A DNA stretch of 64,000 nucleotides, taken from Desarmillaria ectypa. Its lineage: Eukaryota; Basidiomycota; Agaricomycetes; Agaricales; Physalacriaceae. The stretch is from assembly GCA_030407005.1 (NCBI GenBank), contig JAUDYN010000005.1, positions 1,302,001 to 1,366,000 on the forward strand. The letters run 5' to 3'. The position numbers were made by a program, and so were the translations under genes. The notes below the pieces were generated by a model that was given only the letters and a program-made list of their open reading frames with translations, was not told the origin of the DNA and ran no database searches. Each line of letters begins with the position of its first letter. Within the stretch, counting starts at the first letter, position 1. Positions 56,954-64,000 of the stretch are shown here, piece after piece.

Positions 56954-59445
56954 TTACAGTCTAGCATCCTGGGGCATAGCTCGTAACGCCTGCCTTACGC
57001 CAAGATCACTTAAAACATCCTCAGCTCCACCGAGAAGCGCATCAAATGGCACCGTGCGATGGTACTGACAATTAACATCAGCCCGAGGTAATTAACACGC
57101 AGCATATACAACTCACATGCTCCACGAATCGACCCATACCTATACATGACGGTGAGCGGAGGACAGCTAATGACATTTATATACATACCAGTTCTCGTAA
57201 TTCCACGACCGCCGAAGATCTGTACAGCATCTCTTGCAGTTTCCTGAGCGCAAGCGGTGGAGTAACTCTTCAAGAAGGCAATTTGCCTGATGTACAGAAC
57301 AGTCAATTCAATGACAACCAATTATACAAATGATCTTACCCGGCGAGTTTACTGGCTTGTTGTTTATAAGACTATGCGCATTCGTCAGTTCTAGATATAT
57401 TTGTGTGTCAACCCCGAACGCACCATATTGCACATCTGATATGTGATGTTTTCAAGCCAGTTTTGTACACCTGCAGATAGTCAATTGTGAGGAACCTCTT
57501 ATGAACAATAAAATCACTTACTCTCCGCTCGCGATATCATGCCGGCTAATTTATTGCGTATGACAGCTTGAGAGTTGAGAGGTTTTCCAAACGCTTTGCG
57601 CTGTGACGTCCATCTAATGATATTTAGTTGCATCGTCATTAATAAAGGGGACCGTTTTACTGGAGGCATTCATCGACTGCAAACAAACAAGTCGAGTTAG
57701 CCAGTCGTCTTAACGGTGGCAATAATATGCATACCTATACTTCTTTGGCTTCTTGCAGACGAGCAGCACATTACCCACCGCTCGTGGTTGAAGTTACTAG
57801 GGGACAATTGTCAAGCCCGCTGACATTTACACCGCAAATTTCATACCTGAGTATAACGAAGATTCCGCCACCCTCTTCGCCCAGCGTATTACCAACAGGA
57901 ACTTTCACGTTGTCGAACGTAATGAACCCAGTCCCTGCAGAGCTCGAATAGCTCGTCTTCACTGGACGAGTCTCAACGCCTTCCCCTCTCTCTACGAGAA
58001 TGACGGTAAAGCCGTCCTCAGTTTTACAGCCGACGGTGAAATAGTCAGCAAAACTATTGATCGTTTCAGATACTAACAAGACCTTGCAAAGCGATAGCTT
58101 ACGTTGCATTTGTGATCCATTTCTTTGTGCCTAGGATGGCATGAATACGAGTCAATGAAAAAAGAAAAGGGATCAGTAAGTACCGTTGATAATCCAATAC
58201 TTTCCGTCTTCAGTTTTCACTGCGGTAGTCTGCAAACCCATAACGTCGCTACCAGCCTGAGCTTCCGATATTGCGAGACAAATGAATTTCTCGGCAGCGA
58301 ATACTTCCGGAACGATCTTTGCCTTCAACTCCTCGCTTCCGAAGTTAAGCACGGGAGGTAACCCGATAACCTTTCCGCCAAGGAGACCTGGATAAAGGGA
58401 TTAATATGTCAAATAAATGGTATGTGTGAGCTACCATCTCCGAACCCGCGGGCGTTGCAGCGTGCTAACTCTTGAGTGATGATCAACTGCAGGAAGATAA
58501 GTCTCATAAAAAGGATAGCCGGTCGACTATATCACTGACTTCATGGAAGTAGTCAAACTCTTCGGGTTTCACGAGACCGTTCATTAGTTTCAGTCCCTTC
58601 AAATGCTTCCCTGGACCCATTCGCATAGCGTGGATATTCAACTCACTAAGCAACAAGATCAGGATGAGTAGATGACACCATCAATCTTAACGTACGCCAT
58701 CTTGTCGAACAAGCTCTGCGATGGTCGTTTCCCATCCTCTTCATGTATCTGATGCACGCACATGTTTGAATCATTACACGAACACATGCTCTTAGATTGA
58801 ATGACATACCTCAGCATCAGGAGTCACGAATTCGTCTGTGAATTTACGCATCATGACCTGCAACTGTCTGTGGTTCTGCGGAGAAGTGAGACAAGCAAAT
58901 ATGTAGTGTAGAAACAGCGTACCTCCGAAAAGTATGGACTGAAATAACCAGGCGTTAGCCATGTTGGCTCTCCATATGGCACCTTGCTAAGTTCGCCGAT
59001 GGCACGAGGATGAATAGAAGGCTCTTCTCCTTCAATGACACCGATCTGCAACCGCTGATATTGAGGCTTTTGCAGAACCTCATGACGATGAAGACCATAG
59101 AACGCTTCGGTTGCATCCTGTCCCGCTTAAATATGCAGTAAGCGGGTGTCGAAATAGTGAAGCGTAGTTCACATACCGACTTCGGCGTCAAGAAGGACGG
59201 CAGCGCCTCCGGGGTGCATGTCCTTGAACCGCGATACATCGAAAACTTTGGTGTCGATGATTATCCACTTGACATGCAATGTCAGTCTCTACTGTGCTCC
59301 TTTTACGAGAGTATCGACGCACCAAGTCGCCATCCTTGTTATGCTAAACGGTCGACGTGTTATCAACACAAAAAGCCTTAAAGAAATTGATACCGACTTT
59401 GGCGACTTCTTCCCTGGACAGTTGCTTGAGTTGCTTCGTGGCCAT
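56954..59445 (-). CDS. Cytochrome b5-acyl-CoA dehydrogenase fusion, with PTS1-like -ARL end
   Basis: A many-exon gene from ATG 59445 (MATKQLKQLSREEVAKV). The N-terminal cytochrome b5 domain has HNKDGDL, HPGGAAVLLDAEVGQDATEA and FYGLHRHEVLQ, with both haem-ligand His (HPGG and LHRH). The acyl-CoA dehydrogenase domain follows: MRKFTDEFVTPDAEIHEEDG, ITQELARCNARGFGDG, FICLAISEAQAGSDVMGLQT, YWIINGTKKWITNATFADYF, GFITFDNVKVPVGNTLGEEG, SQRKAFGKPLNSQAVIRNKL and AVQIFGGRGITRTG. It ends YHRTVPFDALLGGAEDVLSD and QDARL-stop. FAD-linked desaturation of acyl-CoA with electrons passed to b5 is the expected chemistry. The C-terminal ARL fits the peroxisomal PTS1 consensus. Some exon borders in 57330-57720 were not fixed. 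Confidence 0.85.
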
Positions 59446-59717
59446 CGCAAAAATGAGGTGTGGGTTGAAAGAGCAAGGGTAGGCGATGATACAAGCACAG
59501 ACACTTTATATCTCGGCACTTTGAGAGCGGGCACGTTTTGCATGTGATTTCCCCGATCTAAGGGTCCTCCACGTGCTAAGACTGTCCGGTTCATGAACGT
59601 CCAATACCCGGACGAGGATCCGTGCCGCATTCTCAAGTTTCACCGGTTGCGCTATCTTTCTGACATCGCCTTGAAATTTTACGCGTTCACGAATCATACA
59701 TGATTATGTGTTGAAAA

Positions 59718-61263
59718 CTACAGCCTTTGCTTCATTATAGGTTCTTCGATTGCTCCATCAAGTAAAAGCTGCCGCCACACACTATCGGAAATGCCCATCT
59801 CTCTCAGAACGTCGCTGCTATGCTTTCCCGGCGTCAAAATGTGAATTGAGCCGCCAAGCGGTGGTTTCTGCTCAAGGAAAGCGACTCGTGGATGAGGTTG
59901 GGGGATCGACGAACCGGAAACGTCTAATTTACCGGCTTCCTCTAGTGTGAGTACTGGAACCGTGCAGGCATCCGTCCCTACATTCAAAATTCGGAGTGAA
60001 TATTCAGTACATTACAGATAGCAATAGCTGACCATGAAATACTGTTGTCCAGTACTGTCTTGTCTCACTAAGAAAGCCTTGCTCAAGAAAGTGCTTTAAT
60101 TTCGGCCATTCCTTTCGATTCAGTTGAGAGTCGGTGGTAGGAAACCAGCCATTCAGAGCAGAAGAACACTTTGGAAGAGATTTCATGAAAATCTCCAAGA
60201 AGGTTTGAAAGAATTGAGGCTCAAGGCACCCAACAGACATCCATCCGCCATCTTTACACGCATACAATCCGTAAAAGGGTGCCCCGCCGTCTAAAACGTT
60301 CGTCCCTCGTGGACCATCAAAGAATCCCATGCGATTCAGGGAAAGCAGGAGGGGAAACGATGATAGATATCGAACACCAGAAACCTGGGCAATGTATCAA
60401 AACCGACATAGAACAAAACAGAGTCATGGCGTACCATGTCAGTGTCCACAACTTGACCCAGACCTGATCTACCGCGCTCGACGAGGGCCAGAAGTATCCC
60501 TAGGGCACAAGTAAGACCTCCCCCGGCAAAGTCGGCAAGGATATTAAGAGGGAATTCTGGTTTTCCGGATGTTCCGGGTAGCATCTGATCAATATTCATA
60601 TGTCAATCGGCATGAGAATAAGTATATATGCGAGCCTGACCGATAAAATTCCGCTGAGGGCTAAATAATTTATGTCATGACCTAAGGAAGCATTAGTCGA
60701 AAGAGAGATAGTTGGGTATAACTCTCATGCGAACACAGACCAGCCATATCCTTGTGCGGACCTAAACAGTGATCAGTACTACCATAAAACTCATGAAAGA
60801 AGCTTTGAGTACCAGACCTCGAGAACCTGGAAAGGACTTTGAAAACTGGAGATCATGACATGACTTCGGCTACTCACCCAACAATACGAGCATATATAAG
60901 CCGGTGATTCAATCCATCCCGCCCTATGAACACCTCCGGTCCCAACCCTAGCTTCTCCATTACTCCAGGACGAAATGGATCGATAAGGACATCCGCGGAG
61001 GTAATCAAGTCCTTCACAATATCTCTCCCACTAGCAATTTTCAGATTGACAGCTAACGAGCGCTTCCCTCTGCACAAAATATCATTAGATGAAGAGGAAC
61101 ACTTGTCAATGCGTATGACATCGGCGCCGTTGTCAGCTAATATAAGACCGGCAAAAGGTGCGGGAGCAAGTCCGGCGAACTACAGCAACAACAGCATGTG
61201 AGTTGTGTTTGAGGTCGTTACGAAGTTGCCTACTTCAATCACTCTTAGACCGGACAGAGACAT
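59718..61263 (-). CDS. Class III CoA-transferase family protein (alpha-methylacyl-CoA racemase/CaiB-like)
   Basis: Several exons from ATG 61263 ([10 protein letters not shown], then [20 protein letters not shown] after an intron). The family start [16 protein letters not shown] and [12 protein letters not shown] are clear. Further on are [48 protein letters not shown], [20 protein letters not shown] and GQVVDTDMV (region of the catalytic Asp), then the C-terminal part with [20 protein letters not shown] and [13 protein letters not shown]. It ends EEPIMKQRL at 59718. AMACR epimerises 2-methyl-branched acyl-CoA so it can enter beta-oxidation; other members transfer CoA. QRL is not a good PTS1. 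The gene lies head-to-tail with the b5/acyl-CoA dehydrogenase gene, 272 bases upstream of its start codon. Confidence 0.85.
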
Positions 61264-61800
61264 TAGCACGATTTTTAGGAATCACAATGATGCTGAACTG
61301 ACAAAACACCGTAAGTATGAGTTGAATGATAGATAGACATTACATAATAACAATCCTGACTCGCGGATGTTTTGGTGCTTGGCTCTGTGGTCCTCAGCTA
61401 GCAACTCTAGTAGATCGTCTCGTAGCGATGATGATGGGGGAAATCAGAGAGCAGTGGATAGAAATATCATATACGAAAATGCCAGGATTATACATAGGTC
61501 ACGACCACGGTCACATGCATGATGGTACTACAAGTTGAAAATAGCCGACGACACGGCCAACGCATTAAACTCCATTAAACTTCGACACCAACGCCGTGAA
61601 CCATCCAACGTGCTTCTTACCACGTCTTCCCTTCTTCGCGACGGAAATGACCGAGCCTGAAGGTGGTGTTAGAACGAGGGTCTATTGCGGAAAGAAAGCG
61701 GTCAAAGGGAAGTGGCTCTAGACAATCCTTCCTCTGGGTAACTAATTCTTTTATGGCCCCGGGCAACGTCCGATCGTAGAAATGGAGATTTTGCCACATT
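61264..61800. other. intergenic region upstream of the CoA-transferase gene
   Basis: Promoter-side DNA of the CoA-transferase gene and 3' flank of the hypothetical gene. Frames 61326-61538 (plus) and 61617-61874 (minus) lack motifs and splice partners. Confidence 0.35.
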
Positions 61801-63005
61801 CTAGGACCCTTGCTCAGCTTCATGGACAATAGAGCAATGTCCAATGTATCGGTGCACTTGCCTTGGACTGGCATACGAACCTTTGGTCAATCGCTGGCGT
61901 CTTATACATCAGACGATGAATACCAACCTTCGAAAATCTCTTGTTTAGACTCATCACCGATATCCATCCGCACTCTGATGTCAATGTCGATGGATGGAGA
62001 TTTATCAACTGAGGAGCGTGCCTGGAGCAAACCCTTGGTTTAGGAAAAACCCTTGTGCAGGAAGCACCACGTACTAAACGTTTTACATGTTTGTGTAAGC
62101 GCAAAGATTTCCGATCTTCAACGTGCTCATCCTTTTTTTGGCGTTGTTCATAAGTTCTTCAATATCGCCAAGAAACTGCAGTCCAGAATTAATCAACGTA
62201 CCGTATAGGAAAAGAGACTTACGCTTTCATCGAGCTGCAAGACTTGGCTCGCTTCGAGGATAGAGCTTGTGGCTTCCTTGAACGCCTCACATACACCTGA
62301 ATTGGTACTTGCTGCTTCCAGCACTTTCTGTGCTTGGGTTAGAACCCTAAACCGGGCGGTGAATGGTTCAGCCCGATACCAAATACTATATAGTAGCTAT
62401 CCCCTTACCTCTGGACTGAGCCAAAACTCTTGTCATCAACAAATCCGGTTGAAGGTACTTCTTGAGTGATAATACGACAGCAGCGGACTATCTCAGTTGA
62501 CTGAAGGAGATTAGCTCGACTGGTATGTGCAACCGTTTGGCGATACCTTCGAAGGAAAGCGAGGAGAGGCATTCTTCACGGGCATGCAAGGGGTTCACAA
62601 TAGAAACGACGGCTTTATTGACACCCTGTCATTACAAAATTTTATGGACCTCCTTCGTAAAGCTTTTTTTTTTTTGGTAAAGTCGACCCAGAGATCGAGA
62701 TATAGCACGACGCCTGTTTCCTGTGAAAAGAGCGGAAGAAAGTGGCATTTCACCTGAAAGAGCTTCTGATCGTTTCAAAAACGTCAGAACATTCAGCTTC
62801 CTCACCATACATAAAAGAAATCCGCATGCAGGACCAGAGACGAGGATGAGAGAGCAGCCGAGGATAATGAAGCAGACTCAGCATCGTGCTTCGTAACATT
62901 GACGATGTCCTTTCCGACTCTTCACTTCTATTCTCACTTATCGGCGTCACTCCTGCACAACTTTTTGAAATGCGCTTCGGTGAGGTCTGGTATTCCACTA
63001 GCCAT
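61801..63005 (-). CDS. hypothetical multi-exon protein, model uncertain, possible frameshift
   Basis: Coding-looking pieces on the minus strand: MASGIPDLTEAHFKKLCRSD (start 63005), HADFFY, ETGVVLYLDLW, STEIVRCCRIITQEVPSTGF then VDDKSFGSVQR, then VLTQAQKVLEAASTNSGVCE then AFKEATSSILEASQVLQLDE, then FLGDIEELMNNAKK, then DEHVEDRKSLRLHKHVKRL, and KSPSIDIDIRVRMDIGDESK to the stop at 61801-61803. Most neighbouring exons join in phase. However, the FLGDIEEL exon reaches DEHVEDRK only if one base is added in a run of seven A (62133-62139, minus sense). Exon choice around 62600-62680 is also ambiguous and includes a run of twelve A. I recognise no family. It may be a real gene with a sequencing error, or a gene in decay. 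Confidence 0.45.
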
Positions 63006-63346
63006 GCCCTTGTTATTTGCGTAGTCTTAGCTGCGATCACTGCCGCTTCACTGTGAGGGGTCGGTTTAGAGAGGATGGTGCACTTATCAAAGAGCGGAGT
63101 TGAGCTCCCCTCAGCTGCCATCTTCTGTGAAACAATCGAAATGTTGCCGTTATAAGGATATGTTATTCTCTGATGAGCAGCACTTAGTTCAATTGGTTGT
63201 CATCTGCAAGGTGTCGTAAGTGCGTTATGCGACAGGCAACAAGTTCTTGTTGGTCACTGGTGTGTTTTCCGAGTGGATGCTTGACTTAAAGAGTCCATGG
63301 TTCTTCGCTTCCTCTGAGTTGTTTCTACAGACTTGTCCTTGCCGCG
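63006..63346. promoter_or_regulatory. divergent promoter region, hypothetical gene / 3'-partial gene
   Basis: 341 bases between two divergent start codons. The minus-strand frame 62750-63121 would extend the hypothetical gene into it, but the ATG at 63005 fits the splicing better. Confidence 0.3.
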
Positions 63347-64000
63347 ATGTCTCTTTACAATCACCTCACCGAGCTCAACAACACTTCTTTTCCTGCTACT
63401 GACGTGATTAAATCACTGATTGATATTCTAGCTCAGGAACTATGTGATTCCAACCTTCGACGAGGTTCTCATACCTTTTGCGTTTTTATCTTGAGGTCTC
63501 GAGACCTGTGCGACCATATCAATTTCCTCATCAAAAAATCCACCATCGAGGATGGCTGGATCAGCTATGATGAATATACTGCTATGATCGAACCTCTGGA
63601 AACGTATGCGTTGCTATCATTATCATTGAATCGTTCTGATAGGGCGCGTAGCCTTCTTTTATCTATTTCCGAGGATACAGACACCTCTTGTGTTGAAATC
63701 TTGACAGATACAGTCGAAGTAAGCGAGTGGATCGAGGGTGCAGTTTCATGGAGTGTTGACCGCTAGAAGGTCAAAGACTCCCTATCCTCTGTCCGTTCCG
63801 GGAAGGCCTTCCAAGTACGCGCACTTAGTAGTGGTGCCTCCCGTCTCTGCCACTCACGTATCCACAGTCACTGGCGCAAACCGTCACGTCGGAAGATATT
63901 GCACATGCAGCGAAGCATGACGATAATGTATCTATGGACAACCTGGTTCGAGCATTGGAACGCCGTCTAGGGGCAACCTGGAAGGCCAAGTTCTCTGCTG
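63347..64000 (+). CDS. 5' part of a protein of unknown function (3' end outside window)
   Basis: Exons 63347-63718, 63767-63814 and 63868 to the window end keep phase (introns GTAAGC..TAG and GTACGC..CAG). The product starts MSLYNHLTELNNTSFPATDV. It has a helical, leucine-rich N-terminal part (VIKSLIDILAQELCDSN, YDEYTAMIEPLETYALLSLS), a region KVKDSLSSVRSGKAFQ, and ends here with DNLVRALERRLGATWKAKFS. I recognise no domain. The last part (LVRALERRLG) looks like an amphipathic helix. Confidence 0.6.

Noticed and set aside
1..64000. Search for transposons, long terminal repeats, CRISPR arrays, biosynthetic clusters or viral genes.
   Set aside because: No transposase, integrase, reverse-transcriptase, polyketide or peptide synthase, or array-like repeats were recognised; the window reads as ordinary gene-rich fungal DNA.

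Overview
This window is nuclear DNA of a basidiomycete fungus, almost certainly an agaricomycete. Genes are dense and split by many introns of about 45-60 bases with GT..AG ends. The gene set is typical of mushrooms: F-box proteins, Ran1-like kinases, a PAS-GATA factor, small multi-pass membrane proteins, and a cytochrome b5-linked acyl-CoA dehydrogenase. I saw no rRNA, tRNA, CRISPR or intact transposon. Exon models were made by hand, matching reading frames, splice sites and remembered family motifs; no alignment or RNA data were available.

Layout. 0-7.3 kb: 3' end of an acidic protein with a CaaX box, an allantoate-permease-type MFS transporter, an F-box protein, PRMT5 (minus) and a small ankyrin protein (minus). 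7.3-11.7 kb: PAS-GATA transcription factor and a CCDC174-family protein. 13.2-19.6 kb: a thiamine pyrophosphokinase whose frame runs on into a MoaD-type sulfur carrier, and two paralogous Ran1-like kinases on either side of a CS-domain, tail-anchored protein. 20-29.6 kb: an F-box protein, a large disordered protein, ERG28 and an F-box/leucine-rich protein. 30-37.3 kb: a vacuolar-type Ca2+/H+ exchanger with tiny exons, then a MaoC hydratase and a double-SDR dehydrogenase, which together equal a split Fox2/MFE-2. 38-44.6 kb: cyclin B, an FHA/G-patch protein, the end-joining factor XLF and a MIM1-type mitochondrial import protein. 45.9-52 kb: a single-pass membrane protein, two tandem paralogous membrane proteins (one apparently broken) and a BuGZ/ZNF207-like zinc-finger protein. 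53-64 kb: a Zn2Cys6 regulator, a cytochrome b5/acyl-CoA dehydrogenase, a class III CoA-transferase, a poorly resolved hypothetical gene and a gene that runs off the end.

How the genes relate. The clearest shared theme is peroxisomal fatty-acid oxidation. The double-SDR protein and the separate hydratase each end in AKL, the b5/acyl-CoA dehydrogenase ends in ARL (all PTS1-like), and a CoA-transferase/racemase-type enzyme lies beside the last. They form two groups about 20 kb apart, so this is not one tight cluster. The most unusual single locus is the TPK-MoaD reading frame at 13.3-14.5 kb, which joins thiamine and molybdenum cofactor functions.
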